DNA of 64,000 nt, taken from Burkholderia metallica (GTDB lineage: Bacteria > Pseudomonadota > Gammaproteobacteria > Burkholderiales > Burkholderiaceae). A program made the position numbers and the translations under genes. Positions 27,252 through 38,012 of the stretch are shown in pieces (the first letter of the stretch is position 1; every line of letters begins with the position of its first letter). A model generated the notes under the pieces. The model was not told where the DNA came from. It did no database searches and worked only from the letters and a program-made list of their open reading frames with translations. The stretch lies in NCBI RefSeq assembly GCF_902832845.1, contig NZ_CADFDB010000004.1, positions 1-64,000 of the forward strand, given 5' to 3'.

Positions 27252-28403
27252 ATGAGCGCGACCGGCACGCCTCGCGCATCGCCGCTCGCGCGGCAGGCCT
27301 GTGCCGCTTACGCGGCGCTCATCGTCTACGCGTCGCTGTATCCGTTCCACGGCTGGATGTCGCTCGGCATCGGGCCGTTCGACTACCTGTTCGCGCCGAT
27401 GCAGCGCTACGTGACCGCGTTCGACGTGGTCACGAACGTGCTCGGCTATCTGCCGTTCGGCGCGCTCGCCGTGCTCGCGCTGCACCCGCGCCGGCGCGGC
27501 GTGGCCGCGACGCTGATCGCGGCCGGGCTCGGCGTGCTGCTGTCGGGCACGATGGAAGCGCTGCAGACGTACCTGCCGACGCGTGTCGCGTCGAATCTCG
27601 ATCTCGGCGCCAATGCGCTCGGCGCACTGCTGGGCGCGGCGCTCGCCGCGCCGGCCACCGGTGCGCTGCTCGATCGCGGGGCGCTGCGCCGGCTGCGCTT
27701 CGCGTGGTTCGAGGACGACGGCGCCACCGCGCTGCTGCTCGCCGGGCTGTGGCCGTTCGCGATCCTGTTTCCGTCGCCGTTCCTGTTCGGCATCGGCGAC
27801 TGGCCGGCCGCGTTGTGGGAGCGCGCCGACGCGTCGATGCAGGAAGCGCTGCTCGCGTGGCTGCCGGCTGCGTGGCAGGCGGGCGAATGGCCCGAGCGCG
27901 TCGACGGCTGGCTGTCCGATTCCGGGTGGGAGGCCGCCCTCGGCGGGCTGATGCTGTTCGCCGCGCTGACGATCGCGTCGCTCGCGATGCGGCCGCGCGC
28001 GCCGCGGGTCCGGCTCCTGATCGCGCTCGTCGTCGCGACGCTCGTGCTGAAGGCGGGGGCGACGTTCATGCAGTCGGCCACCGGCCTCGTGGTCGTGTGG
28101 GCGACGCCCGGCGCGCGGCTCGGCATCGAGCTCGGCTTCGCGGCCGCGCTCGTCGCGCTGCGCGTGCCGGCGACCTGGCGCGCGATGCTCGCGGCGCTCG
28201 CGCTGCTGGCCGGCGTGGCGCTCGTGAACCTGCTGCCCGTCAATCCGTTCTTCGACTTCACGCTGTCGGGCTGGCGGCAGGGCCGCTACGTGCATTTCAA
28301 CAGCCTCGCGCGCTGGCTCGCGTGGATCTGGCCCTACGCGGCGCTGATCTGGCTCGGCCAGCGCGTCGAGCACGCGTGGCTGCCGGTCGCTCGGCGGCGC
28401 TGA
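27252..28403 (+). CDS. VanZ-family membrane protein (383 aa)
   Basis: Polytopic protein with a VanZ-like N-terminal half: VYASLYPFHGWMS, FDVVTNVLGYLPFG and EALQTYLPTRVASNLDLGAN are the conserved segments. About eight hydrophobic helices are visible. The C-terminal half is a second hydrophobic module with no motif I can name. VanZ homologues are often found with no glycopeptide-resistance genes, as here, and their role is unknown. ATG 27252 lies 19 bases past the lipoprotein stop, so it may be read from the MCE operon. Confidence 0.85.
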   Translation: MSATGTPRASPLARQACAAYAALIVYASLYPFHGWMSLGIGPFDYLFAPMQRYVTAFDVVTNVLGYLPFGALAVLALHPRRRGVAATLIAAGLGVLLSGTMEALQTYLPTRVASNLDLGANALGALLGAALAAPATGALLDRGALRRLRFAWFEDDGATALLLAGLWPFAILFPSPFLFGIGDWPAALWERADASMQEALLAWLPAAWQAGEWPERVDGWLSDSGWEAALGGLMLFAALTIASLAMRPRAPRVRLLIALVVATLVLKAGATFMQSATGLVVVWATPGARLGIELGFAAALVALRVPATWRAMLAALALLAGVALVNLLPVNPFFDFTLSGWRQGRYVHFNSLARWLAWIWPYAALIWLGQRVEHAWLPVARRR

Positions 28404-28463
28404 CACGGCAGCTTGGGCGCCGCGGCGGCGGCCGTATCGCGGGCAGCCGCGTGCGCCGCTCGC

Positions 28464-28469
28464 TATAAT
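28464..28469 (+). promoter_or_regulatory. -10 element (TATAAT) of the ferredoxin-hydrolase pair
   Basis: Perfect TATAAT in GCTCGCTATAATCGTCC, 86 bases before the ATG at 28555. No strong -35 is seen. Confidence 0.5.
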
Positions 28470-28554
28470 CGTCCGCATCCTCCGTTGCCGCCCAGCGCAA
28501 CGGCAATCCATCGCCCCTCTTTCCGCACGGTCTCGCGCCGGGCCGCTCGTCATC

Positions 28555-28872
28555 ATGGATTCCTACTACCAGCACCACGTCTTCTTCTGCCTGAACCAGC
28601 GCGACCCGGGCGCCGAACGCCCAAGCTGCGCGCAATGCGACGCGCAGACCATGCAGGAATACGCGAAAAAGCGCGTGAAGGAGCTCGGCCTCGCGGGGCC
28701 GGGCAAGGTTCGCATCAACAAGGCCGGCTGCCTCGATCGCTGCGAGGAAGGGCCGGTAATGGTCGTGTATCCGGAAGGCACGTGGTACACGTACGTCGAC
28801 CAGGCCGACATCGACGAGATCGTCGAATCGCATCTGCGCGACGGCAAGGTCGTCGACCGCCTGAAGATCTGA
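28555..28872 (+). CDS. (2Fe-2S) ferredoxin, thioredoxin-fold (105 aa)
   Basis: Thioredoxin-like ferredoxin with four cysteines: C12 in FFCLNQ, the pair in SCAQCDAQ, and the pair in KAGCLDRCEEGP near residue 60. The GCL-x-x-C-x-x-GP motif is shared with the NuoE/HoxE-type [2Fe-2S] domain. It likely passes electrons in the cytoplasm; the partner is unknown. The next gene, a hydrolase, begins 14 bases later, so the two form a transcription unit. Confidence 0.88.
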   Translation: MDSYYQHHVFFCLNQRDPGAERPSCAQCDAQTMQEYAKKRVKELGLAGPGKVRINKAGCLDRCEEGPVMVVYPEGTWYTYVDQADIDEIVESHLRDGKVVDRLKI

Positions 28873-28885
28873 GCGGGCCGGCCGA

Positions 28886-29530
28886 ATGAACGTTCACACG
28901 CAGAAATCGCTGATCGCGGGCCCGGTCGGGCAGATCGAAATCGCGGTCGACCTGCCCGACGCCGTGCGCGAAGGCGGCGCGGCGCCGCGCGGCATCGCGC
29001 TCGTCGCGCATCCGCATCCGCTGTTCGGCGGCACGATGGACAACAAGGTCGCGCAGACGCTGGCGCGCACGCTCGTGCAACTGAACTACGTCGTGTTCCG
29101 GTCGAACTTCCGCGGTGTCGGCGCGACCGAGGGCGTGCACGACAACGGCACCGGCGAGGCCGACGACCTGCTCGCGGTGCTCGCGCACATGCGCGCGCAG
29201 CCCGCGTATGCGGACCTGCCGCTCGTGCTCGCGGGCTTCTCGTTCGGCACGTTCGTGCTGTCGCACGTCGCGAAGCGGTTGCGCGACGCGGGCGAGACGA
29301 TCGAGCGTATGGTGTTCGTCGGCACGGCCGCGAGCCGCTGGCAAGTGGCCGACGTGCCCGAGAACACGCTCGTGATCCATGGCGAAACCGACGACACGGT
29401 GCCGATCGCTTCCGTGTACGACTGGGCGCGGCCGCAGGAGCTGCCGGTTGTCGTGATCCCCGGCGCCGAGCATTTCCTGCATCGCAAGCTGCACGTGCTC
29501 AAGCGCATCATCGTCGACGCGTGGCGCTAG
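28886..29530 (+). CDS. alpha/beta hydrolase (214 aa)
   Basis: Compact alpha/beta hydrolase. The nucleophile elbow GFSFG is near residue 113, ahead of it are HPHPLFGGTMDN (oxyanion loop) and FRSNFRGVGATEG, the acid is in HGETDDTVP, and the base His is in GAEHFLH. It resembles the family of small cytoplasmic hydrolases found beside this ferredoxin in Burkholderia. The substrate is unknown. There is no signal peptide. Confidence 0.88.
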   Translation: MNVHTQKSLIAGPVGQIEIAVDLPDAVREGGAAPRGIALVAHPHPLFGGTMDNKVAQTLARTLVQLNYVVFRSNFRGVGATEGVHDNGTGEADDLLAVLAHMRAQPAYADLPLVLAGFSFGTFVLSHVAKRLRDAGETIERMVFVGTAASRWQVADVPENTLVIHGETDDTVPIASVYDWARPQELPVVVIPGAEHFLHRKLHVLKRIIVDAWR

Positions 29531-30022
29531 CCGGCGCGCGGGTGCCGGCAGGGCGCCCGCGGCCCGCGCGTTGCGTCGCCGGCACGCCGCCCCTCCGGCA
29601 TGCGCCGAAAGCACACGTCGCCCGCGCGACATCGCGCCGCAGCGTGCGGCGCACCGCGACTTCCACCTCGGCTGCACACGCCTTTCGCGCACCTTCGCGT
29701 GCGATGACGTGCGGCTTGCCGGTTCCCTGCGCGCGATGCCGATGTGCGGCTCTCCGGCGCGAGGTTCGCGAAAACGCCCGGCGCAGCCACGTATAATGGC
29801 CGCAATCCGCGTCGCCCGCGGCCCGGCTGGGCCCATGCGGCGCTCGGTTCGCCGCCTGTCCGCCCGCTCGCGACGGCCGCGAACCGAACGCGCCCGCACG
29901 AGTCCAACCGGCGCGTTTCGCGTCGCCCGACGAAGTCGGGCGAGTGCCCGAAACGCCCGCCGCCTTGCCGTTCAACCCTGCGCGTTTCGCACCGCACTTT
30001 CTGCCATCAGCCTGAATCGATC
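29531..30022 (+). other. 492-base region ahead of dacA
   Basis: No gene is visible. GTATAATGG at 29791-29799 contains a perfect -10 hexamer for dacA, leaving a leader of about 220 bases. No riboswitch-like pattern was recognised in that leader. Confidence 0.45.
29792..29797 (+). promoter_or_regulatory. -10 element (TATAAT) of dacA
   Basis: TATAAT following the GC-rich spacer CGGCGCAGCCACG. The likely transcript would carry a leader of about 220 bases before the ATG at 30023. Confidence 0.5.
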
Positions 30023-31336
30023 ATGCGTCTGTCTTCCCAAGGCCTCAAGTCCCTCGCTTCCTCCATCGCCTTCGGCACCGCCGCGCGCAACGTCGCGCTC
30101 GGCGTGATGCTGCCCGTCGCGCTCGCATCGACGATCGTCGTCGCCGAGGCGAAGCCGGCCGCCAAGGCAAAGGCCGCGCATGCAGCGCCGGCCGCCGCCG
30201 AACAGTTCACCGGCGCGCCCGCGACCTACATGCCGGGCGCGGTGCCGCCGCCGGGCGTGAATGCGCGCTCGTGGGTGCTCGTCGATGCGACCAGCAACAC
30301 GGTGCTCGCGTCGGGCAATGCCGATGAACGCGTCGAGCCCGCATCGCTGACGAAGCTGATGACCGCGTACCTCGTGTTCGAGGCGCTCGACAAGAAGAAG
30401 ATCTCGATGGAGCAGATCGTCACGCCGAGCGACGCGGTGCGCCGCGTCGGCCGCGACGAGTCGCGCATGTTCATCGAGGCGAACAAGCCGGTGTCGGTGC
30501 ACGACCTCGTGTACGGGATGATCATCCAGTCGGGCAACGACGCCGCGATCGCGCTGGCCGAACTCGTCGGCGGCAGCGAAGGGCAGTTCGTCACGATGAT
30601 GAACGACGAGGCGCAGCGCCTCGGCATGAAGGGCACGCACTTCGCCGACGTGAACGGCATGCCCGACCCGAACCACTACACGACGGCCGGCGACCTCGCG
30701 AAGCTGTCCGCGCACCTGATCCGCGATTTTCCGCAGTACTACAGCATCTTCTCGGAGAAGGAATTCAAGTACAACAACATCCGCCAGGGCAACCGCAACC
30801 GTCTGCTGTGGCTCGACCCGACGGTCGACGGCCTGAAGACCGGCCATACGCAGGCTGCCGGCTACTGCCTGATCGCATCGGCGAAGCGCGCGATTCCGGG
30901 CGTGGACGGCCAGCGCCGCCTCGTGTCGGTGATGATGGGCGAGCAGAAGGAAAGCGAGCGTACGCAGGACAGCATGAAGATGCTGAACTACGGCTACAGC
31001 GCGTTCGATTCGGTGCGCCTGTTCAAGGGCGGCCAGGCGATCTCGACGCCGCGCATCTACAAGGGCAAGGACAACACCGTGCAGGTCGGCGTGAAGAGCG
31101 ACCAGTGGGCGACCGTGCCGCGCGGCCTCGGCGACAAGGTCAAGACCGAGGTCGACGTCAACGCGCCGCTGATCGCGCCGCTCGCGGAAGGCCAGCAGGT
31201 CGGTACCGTGAAGATCGTCGCCGACGGCAAGACGCTGTCCGAATTCCCGGTCGTCGCGCTGCAGGCTGTGCCGGAAGCGGGTATCTTCGGGCGTATCTGG
31301 GACTCGATCCTGCTGATGTTCAGCAAGAAGAAGTAA
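30023..31336 (+). CDS. dacA: D-alanyl-D-alanine carboxypeptidase, PBP5/6 type (437 aa)
   Basis: Trims the terminal D-Ala of peptidoglycan in the periplasm. All penicillin-binding motifs are present: SLTK with Ser108, SGN at 170-172, and KTG at 272-274. A signal peptide (about residues 20-43) is followed by an Ala/Lys-rich linker. The C-terminal PBP5_C domain leads to a membrane-associating helix near the end (IWDSILLMFSKKK). ATG 30023 is the only start with a proper signal peptide; the frame upstream to 29744 is spurious. The gene order with ybeD-lipB-lipA downstream is the same as in E. coli. Confidence 0.95.
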   Translation: MRLSSQGLKSLASSIAFGTAARNVALGVMLPVALASTIVVAEAKPAAKAKAAHAAPAAAEQFTGAPATYMPGAVPPPGVNARSWVLVDATSNTVLASGNADERVEPASLTKLMTAYLVFEALDKKKISMEQIVTPSDAVRRVGRDESRMFIEANKPVSVHDLVYGMIIQSGNDAAIALAELVGGSEGQFVTMMNDEAQRLGMKGTHFADVNGMPDPNHYTTAGDLAKLSAHLIRDFPQYYSIFSEKEFKYNNIRQGNRNRLLWLDPTVDGLKTGHTQAAGYCLIASAKRAIPGVDGQRRLVSVMMGEQKESERTQDSMKMLNYGYSAFDSVRLFKGGQAISTPRIYKGKDNTVQVGVKSDQWATVPRGLGDKVKTEVDVNAPLIAPLAEGQQVGTVKIVADGKTLSEFPVVALQAVPEAGIFGRIWDSILLMFSKKK

Positions 31337-31384
31337 GCACGACGGGCCTTTCTTTTCACGACTTCATCCCCATCTGTCATAACC

Positions 31385-32311
31385 ATGAGCCAAGCCGAAT
31401 TCGAACCGATCGTCTACCTCAGCGTGTCGTCGCAGGAGGAACTGGTGCCGCTGTCGGAAGCCCGGGTGCCGGTGCTCGACCGTGGGTTCATCTTCGGCGA
31501 CGGCGTGTATGAAGTCGTGCCCGTTTATGCGCACGACGGCGCGCACGTGCCGTTCCGGATCGAGCAGCACCTGGAGCGGCTCGCGCGCAGCCTGAAGAAG
31601 ATCGGCATCGACAACCCGCACGACGCGGCCGGCTGGCGCGCGCTGATCGAGCGCGTCGTCGCGGCGAACGCCGAAGGGCTCGGCGACGGCAATGCGCTCG
31701 TCTACCTGCAGGTGACGCGCGGCGTCGCGAAGCGCGGCCACGCGTTCCCGGCGCACGCGGTGCCGACGGTGTTCGCGATGACGAGCCCGTTGCGCCTGCC
31801 GTCCGCCGACGAGCGCGCGAAGGGCGTGCGTTGCGTGACGGCGGAAGATCGCCGCTGGCTGCATTGCGACATCAAGTCGATTTCGCTGCTCGGCAACGTG
31901 CTGATGGCGCAGCATGCGGCCGAACGCGATGCGTTCGAGACGCTGCAGTTGCGCGACGGCAACCTGACGGAAGGCTCGTCGTCGAACGTGTGGATCGCGA
32001 AGAACGGCGAGCTGCTCGCGCCGCCGCGCAGCAACAAGATCCTCGAGGGGATCCGCTACGCCCTCGTCGAGGAGCTGGCCGAGGCGTGCGGCATCCGGTT
32101 CGTCGCGCGCGAGATCAGCGAAGTCGAGTTGCGTTCGGCGGACGAAATCATGATCACGTCGGCCACGAAGGAAATTCTGCCCGTCACGTCGCTCGACGAC
32201 CTGCCCGTGCAGGGCGGCAAGCCGGGCCCCGTATTCGCGGCGTTGTACGACGCGTACCAGCGCGCGAAGGCGCGCGAGTTTGAACAGTTTGACCTAACCC
32301 GGAGAAAATGA
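31385..32311 (+). CDS. dat: D-amino-acid aminotransferase (308 aa)
   Basis: Fold-type IV PLP enzyme. The catalytic Lys lies in HCDIKSISLLGNVLM (about residue 163), FIFGDGVYEVV is the conserved N-terminal segment, and EGSSSNVWI binds the PLP phosphate. It interconverts D-amino acids and 2-oxo acids, giving D-Ala or D-Glu for peptidoglycan, in keeping with dacA 48 bases upstream. Branched-chain aminotransferases share the fold, but the Gly-Asp-Gly-Val-Tyr-Glu-Val pattern favours the D-specific type. The stop overlaps the next start (ATGA). Confidence 0.9.
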   Translation: MSQAEFEPIVYLSVSSQEELVPLSEARVPVLDRGFIFGDGVYEVVPVYAHDGAHVPFRIEQHLERLARSLKKIGIDNPHDAAGWRALIERVVAANAEGLGDGNALVYLQVTRGVAKRGHAFPAHAVPTVFAMTSPLRLPSADERAKGVRCVTAEDRRWLHCDIKSISLLGNVLMAQHAAERDAFETLQLRDGNLTEGSSSNVWIAKNGELLAPPRSNKILEGIRYALVEELAEACGIRFVAREISEVELRSADEIMITSATKEILPVTSLDDLPVQGGKPGPVFAALYDAYQRAKAREFEQFDLTRRK

Positions 32312-32619
32312 TGAGCGAACCGACCAAAACCATCGAGGTGACCGGCGCGATCGATACCCGGAAGGAGTCGCTGCTGGAGTTTCCGTGCGATTTCCCGATC
32401 AAGATCATGGGCAAGGCGCACCCCGAGTTCAAGGACACGATCTTCAAGGTCGTCGCCGTTCACGACAACGAGATCGACGTCGAGAAGATCGAGGAACGTG
32501 CATCGAGCGGCGGCAATTACACGGGCCTCACGATCACCGTGCGGGCGACGAGCCAGCAACAGCTCGACGACATCTACCGCGCACTGACCGGCCATCCGAT
32601 GGTCAAGGTCGTGCTCTGA
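32308..32619 (+). CDS. ybeD: DUF493 / YbeD-family protein (103 aa)
   Basis: Small ferredoxin-like-fold protein. FPCDFPIKIMGKAHPEF is the family's N-terminal signature, and it ends GHPMVKVVL. Two adjacent ATGs (32308 and 32311) are possible starts. The function is not proven. The family nearly always sits between dacA and lipB, as here, except that a LysR gene and a DUF2917 gene have come between ybeD and lipB. Its last 17 bases overlap the convergent LysR gene. Confidence 0.92.
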   Translation: MMSEPTKTIEVTGAIDTRKESLLEFPCDFPIKIMGKAHPEFKDTIFKVVAVHDNEIDVEKIEERASSGGNYTGLTITVRATSQQQLDDIYRALTGHPMVKVVL

Positions 32620-33589
32620 GCGCCCGCCATCCTCCTTCCTGCGCGCACTCGGCGGGGGTCTTCCCCGCCGCGCGCCGCGCGTCCAGCTCGTCGCACAGCC
32701 GTTTGTATTCGGCCACTTCCTGAAGCAGCCAGGCCCTGAACGCCTGCACGCGCGGAGCGTTCAGGAGCGGCGGCGGACACACGAAAAAATAGTGCCACGG
32801 GCTCGGCCCGTCGATGTCGAACAGGCGCACGATGCGTCCGTCGAGCAGGTCGTGCACCGCGAGCGAGCGGCGGACCAGCGCGATGCCCTGGCCGTCGATC
32901 GCGGCCAGCAGCAGGTTCGACGAATCCTGGTACAGAATCCCCCGCTTCGGCTCGGTCAGCGTCTTGAGCCCGGCCGCGTCGAACCACGGGCGCCACAGCT
33001 CGTCGTCCGAGCGCAGTAGGGTGTAGTGCACGAGATCGGCGGGCGTTTGCGGCAGCTTGCCGCCGTTCAGCGTCGGTGCGCACGCCGGAAAGAACACCTC
33101 GTCGAACAGCGGCTCGACATGCAGCCCCGGATAGTTGCCCTGGCCGAAGCGGATCGCGAGATCGACGTCGTCGCGCGCGAAATCGGTGAGCGTGTTGGTC
33201 GACTGCAGCTCGACGTCGATTTCCGGATGCCGCTCGATGAACGTGCCGATGCGCGGCGTGATGAAGCGCGCGGCGAACGACGACAGCATCGACACCACCA
33301 GCCGCCGGTCGCGATCGCTCGCGCGCACGTCGCGGGTCGCGTCGGCGATCACCATCAGCGCGGTGCGGATCTGCTGCGCGTAGCGCATGCCGGCATCGGT
33401 CAGGCACAGCCGCTTGCCGTTGCGCGTGAACAGCTGCACGCCGAGCTCCTCCTCGAGCGCGCGCACCTGGTGGCTGACCGCGCCGTGCGTGACGTACAGC
33501 TCGTCGGCGGCGCGCGAGAAATTCTCGTGACGGGCGGCGGCTTCGAACGCGCGAATCGCGTTCAGCGCAGGGAGCTGGCGGAGGTCCAT
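32603..33589 (-). CDS. LysR-family regulator, GcvA-like (328 aa)
   Basis: N-terminal winged helix with NAIRAFEAAARHENFSRAAD and THGAVSHQVRALEEEL, the GcvA subgroup pattern, then a periplasmic-binding-type effector domain. The C-terminal 30 residues are charged and extend beyond the usual end. It is divergent from the DUF2917 gene at 33692, with an inverted repeat between them (33595-33621), so it probably controls that gene and itself. Its 3' end overlaps ybeD tail-to-tail. Confidence 0.92.
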   Translation of the reverse strand: MDLRQLPALNAIRAFEAAARHENFSRAADELYVTHGAVSHQVRALEEELGVQLFTRNGKRLCLTDAGMRYAQQIRTALMVIADATRDVRASDRDRRLVVSMLSSFAARFITPRIGTFIERHPEIDVELQSTNTLTDFARDDVDLAIRFGQGNYPGLHVEPLFDEVFFPACAPTLNGGKLPQTPADLVHYTLLRSDDELWRPWFDAAGLKTLTEPKRGILYQDSSNLLLAAIDGQGIALVRRSLAVHDLLDGRIVRLFDIDGPSPWHYFFVCPPPLLNAPRVQAFRAWLLQEVAEYKRLCDELDARRAAGKTPAECAQEGGWRALRARP

Positions 33590-33594
33590 TTGCT

Positions 33595-33621
33595 AATTTT
33601 CCTCACATCGACGTGAAAATT
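33595..33621. promoter_or_regulatory. inverted repeat, likely LysR operator
   Basis: AATTTTC at 33595-33601 and GAAAATT at 33615-33621 are reverse complements, 13 bases apart. They begin 6 bases upstream of the LysR start codon and lie 71 bases before the DUF2917 start. The arms and the AT-rich character are typical of LysR-type binding sites. Confidence 0.5.
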
Positions 33622-33691
33622 GGTCGTTTTGTCGGACGCCTTGAAATGACTACGATTGTAGCCATCGAAGCATTTATTGGCGGAGTCGATC

Positions 33692-34018
33692 ATGCAAGAA
33701 ATTTCTTCAAGCATCACGTTCGAAATCCCCGCGGGCGAAACCGTGCCGATGAAGGTGCAACGCAGCACGCGGCTGGTGGTGCAGCGCGGGCCGGTGTGGG
33801 CGACGCGCAGCAACGACGTCAACGATTACTTCCTGGTCGACGGTGAAACGCTGAAGCTGCGCCGCGGCGAGCGGCTGTGGCTCAGCGCGGAAGGCCGTGA
33901 GGGCACGTGCGTGGCATTCTCGGTGTCGCGGCCGCCGCGGGAAGTCGCGCTCGGCGGGCTGGCACGGCTGCGCGAACGGCTGTCCGCGCTGCTCCATGAC
34001 GGATGGCGCACCGTCTGA
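33692..34018 (+). CDS. DUF2917 family protein (108 aa)
   Basis: Begins MQEISSSITFEIPAGETVPM and has the DUF2917 pattern RSTRLVVQRGPVWATRSND with a small beta-barrel-like C-terminal part and a helical end. No function is known for the family. It is divergent from the GcvA-like LysR gene, a common pairing in Burkholderia. I chose ATG 33692 over TTG 33677 because a GGCGGAG ribosome site precedes it. It is read toward lipB, which starts 84 bases downstream. Confidence 0.85.
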   Translation: MQEISSSITFEIPAGETVPMKVQRSTRLVVQRGPVWATRSNDVNDYFLVDGETLKLRRGERLWLSAEGREGTCVAFSVSRPPREVALGGLARLRERLSALLHDGWRTV

Positions 34019-34089
34019 CCGTCATTTCGTCCGACGGATACCGGCGATCCGTCCCCGTCCCCAGGCCGGCGAGACCCACGGGTTTTCGG

Positions 34090-34095
34090 TAAACT
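34090..34095 (+). promoter_or_regulatory. -10-like element abutting lipB
   Basis: TAAACT in TTCGGTAAACTACCGCCCATG. It ends 7 bases before the lipB ATG, with no ribosome site between, so the message would be leaderless or lipB would start further in (GTG 34127). Confidence 0.4.
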
Positions 34096-34102
34096 ACCGC
34101 CC

Positions 34103-34861
34103 ATGTCCGTTTCGCCGGTTTCCATCGTGTCCACGCCTGTCGCCGTCTCCGCATCGCCCGCCGGGTCTCCGGATCAGCCGGCCCCGCCGGTCACCGTGCG
34201 GTGGCGGGGCGTCGAGACCTACGAGGCGAGTTTCGACGCAATGCGCGCGTTCACCGACACGCGCACGGCCGACACCGGCGACGAGATCTGGCTGGTCGAG
34301 CACCCGCCCGTCTACACGCTCGGCCAGGCCGGCGACCCGGCCCACCTGCTGGTGGCCGACAGCGGCGTGCCGCTCGTGAAGGTCGACCGCGGCGGGCAAA
34401 TCACTTACCACGGCCCCGGCCAGATCGTCGCGTACCTGCTGCTGGACCTGCGCCGGCGCAAGCTGATGGTGCGCACGCTCGTGACGAAGATCGAGGAGGC
34501 CGTGATCGAAACCCTCGCGGCGTATAATCTCGCTTCGGTCCGCAAGGCGGGCGCGCCCGGCATCTACGTGGCATCCGGCGTGCACGAGGGCGCGAAAATC
34601 GCGGCCCTCGGCCTGAAGATCCGCAACGGCTGCAGCTATCACGGGCTGAGCCTGAACGTGAAGATGGATCTGCGCCCGTTTCTTGCGATCAACCCGTGCG
34701 GCTATGCCGGACTGGAAACCGTCGACATGGCGAGCCTCGAGGTTGCCGCCGACTGGAACGACGTCGCCCGCACGCTGGTGCGCCGTCTGATCGCCAACCT
34801 CGACGGCGCGTCCGCAGCCGCCGACAAGCCGCACGCACTGGAACAACATTCGAATGACTGA
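34103..34861 (+). CDS. lipB: lipoyl(octanoyl) transferase (252 aa)
   Basis: Moves octanoate from acyl carrier protein to lipoyl domains. The conserved [18 protein letters not shown] (about residues 96-113), the catalytic Lys165 region [10 protein letters not shown], and the nucleophile Cys199 in INPCGY are all present. The first 30 residues are Ser/Pro/Val-rich and not part of the fold, so the start is uncertain; GTG 34127 is an alternative. The stop overlaps the lipA start by 8 bases, so the two are coupled. Confidence 0.95.
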   Translation: MSVSPVSIVSTPVAVSASPAGSPDQPAPPVTVRWRGVETYEASFDAMRAFTDTRTADTGDEIWLVEHPPVYTLGQAGDPAHLLVADSGVPLVKVDRGGQITYHGPGQIVAYLLLDLRRRKLMVRTLVTKIEEAVIETLAAYNLASVRKAGAPGIYVASGVHEGAKIAALGLKIRNGCSYHGLSLNVKMDLRPFLAINPCGYAGLETVDMASLEVAADWNDVARTLVRRLIANLDGASAAADKPHALEQHSND

Positions 34862-35846
34862 CGTTACCGCTTCCCCCGCACCGGCCGATTCGGCCGCCAC
34901 CGCTGCCTACGATCCGACCGCCAAGCAGAAGGCGCAGGCGAAGACGGCGCGCATCCCGATCAAGGTCATTCCGATCGAGAAGCTGAAGAAGCCCGAGTGG
35001 ATCCGCGTGAAGGCGGCCACCGGCAGCTCGCGCTTCAACGAGATCAAGACGATCCTGCGCGAGCACAACCTGCATACGGTGTGCGAGGAAGCGAGTTGCC
35101 CGAACATCGGCGAATGCTTCGGCAAGGGCACCGCGACGTTCATGATCATGGGCGACAAGTGCACGCGCCGCTGCCCGTTCTGCGACGTCGGCCACGGCCG
35201 TCCCGATCCGCTCGATGCGGATGAACCGAAGAACCTCGCACGCACGATCGCCGCGCTGAAGCTCAAGTACGTGGTGATCACGAGCGTCGACCGCGACGAC
35301 CTGCGCGACGGCGGTGCCGCCCATTTCGTCGAGTGCATCCGCGAAGTGCGCGAGCAGTCGCCGGACACGCGCATCGAGATCCTGACGCCGGACTTCCGCG
35401 GCCGTCTCGACCGCGCGATCTCGATCCTGAACGCCGCGCCGCCGGACGTGATGAACCACAACCTCGAAACGGTGCCGCGTCTGTACAAGGAAGCGCGCCC
35501 GGGTTCGGACTACGCGCACTCGCTGAAGCTCCTGAAGGACTTCAAGGCGCTGCATCCGGACGTCGCGACGAAGTCGGGCCTGATGGTCGGCCTCGGCGAG
35601 ACCGAAGAGGAAATCCTGCAGGTGATGCGCGACCTGCGCGCGCACGACGTCGACATGCTGACGATCGGCCAGTACCTGCAGCCATCCGAGCACCACCTGC
35701 CGGTGCGTGCGTACGTGCATCCGGATACGTTCAAGATGTACGAGGAAGAGGCGTACAAGATGGGCTTCACGCACGCGGCCGTCGGCGCGATGGTGCGTTC
35801 GAGCTATCACGCCGATCTGCAGGCGCACGGGGCCGGCGTGGTCTGA
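34854..35846 (+). CDS. lipA: lipoyl synthase (330 aa)
   Basis: Radical SAM enzyme that inserts two sulfurs in octanoyl groups. The auxiliary cluster cysteines C77, C82 and C88 ([15 protein letters not shown]) and the SAM cluster C103-x3-C107-x2-C110 (KCTRRCPFC) are all in place. It follows lipB with an 8-base overlap and is closed by the terminator at 35879-35910. The N-terminal 30 residues are a short Ala/Lys lead. Complete and normal in length. Confidence 0.97.
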   Translation: MTDVTASPAPADSAATAAYDPTAKQKAQAKTARIPIKVIPIEKLKKPEWIRVKAATGSSRFNEIKTILREHNLHTVCEEASCPNIGECFGKGTATFMIMGDKCTRRCPFCDVGHGRPDPLDADEPKNLARTIAALKLKYVVITSVDRDDLRDGGAAHFVECIREVREQSPDTRIEILTPDFRGRLDRAISILNAAPPDVMNHNLETVPRLYKEARPGSDYAHSLKLLKDFKALHPDVATKSGLMVGLGETEEEILQVMRDLRAHDVDMLTIGQYLQPSEHHLPVRAYVHPDTFKMYEEEAYKMGFTHAAVGAMVRSSYHADLQAHGAGVV

Positions 35847-35878
35847 GCGCCGTTGCTTCGTTCGTCGTCGGACGAACC

Positions 35879-35910
35879 CGAAAAAGCCCGCGGCGATGCG
35901 GGCTTTTTCG
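35879..35910 (+). terminator. intrinsic terminator after lipA
   Basis: CGAAAAAGCCCG and CGGGCTTTTTCG pair around an 8-base loop, with the T-run in the descending arm. It lies 33 bases past the lipA stop and is symmetrical, so it could act in both directions. Confidence 0.85.
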
Positions 35911-36050
35911 TTGGTGCGGCGGCCATCCACGCCGCCGCACGACAATCGCCATCCGACCGGACGCGCGATCCGGTCGAACGTGAAAAGCAAAGCTGAAACG
36001 GCATCGATAGCTTCGCACGATAAGTTCGCTCCCGCCGCGCGCAAAGCTCC

Positions 36051-36056
36051 TATAGT
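36051..36056 (+). promoter_or_regulatory. -10 element (TATAGT) of the tau-like operon
   Basis: TATAGT in GCTCCTATAGTCGGC, 43 bases before ATG 36099. A TTCGCT 20 bases upstream is a weak -35. AAGGAG precedes the ATG. Confidence 0.45.
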
Positions 36057-36098
36057 CGGCTCTCCCGCAGCAATGCCCGCATTCCGAAGGAGAGCCGC

Positions 36099-37941
<1,843 letters not shown>

Positions 37942-38012
37942 CGCGCGAATGGGTGCGGCAGGGCGTGTCCGTCGGGCATGGCCGGATCAGTTCTTTGCAC
38001 AGGCAGGACGAC

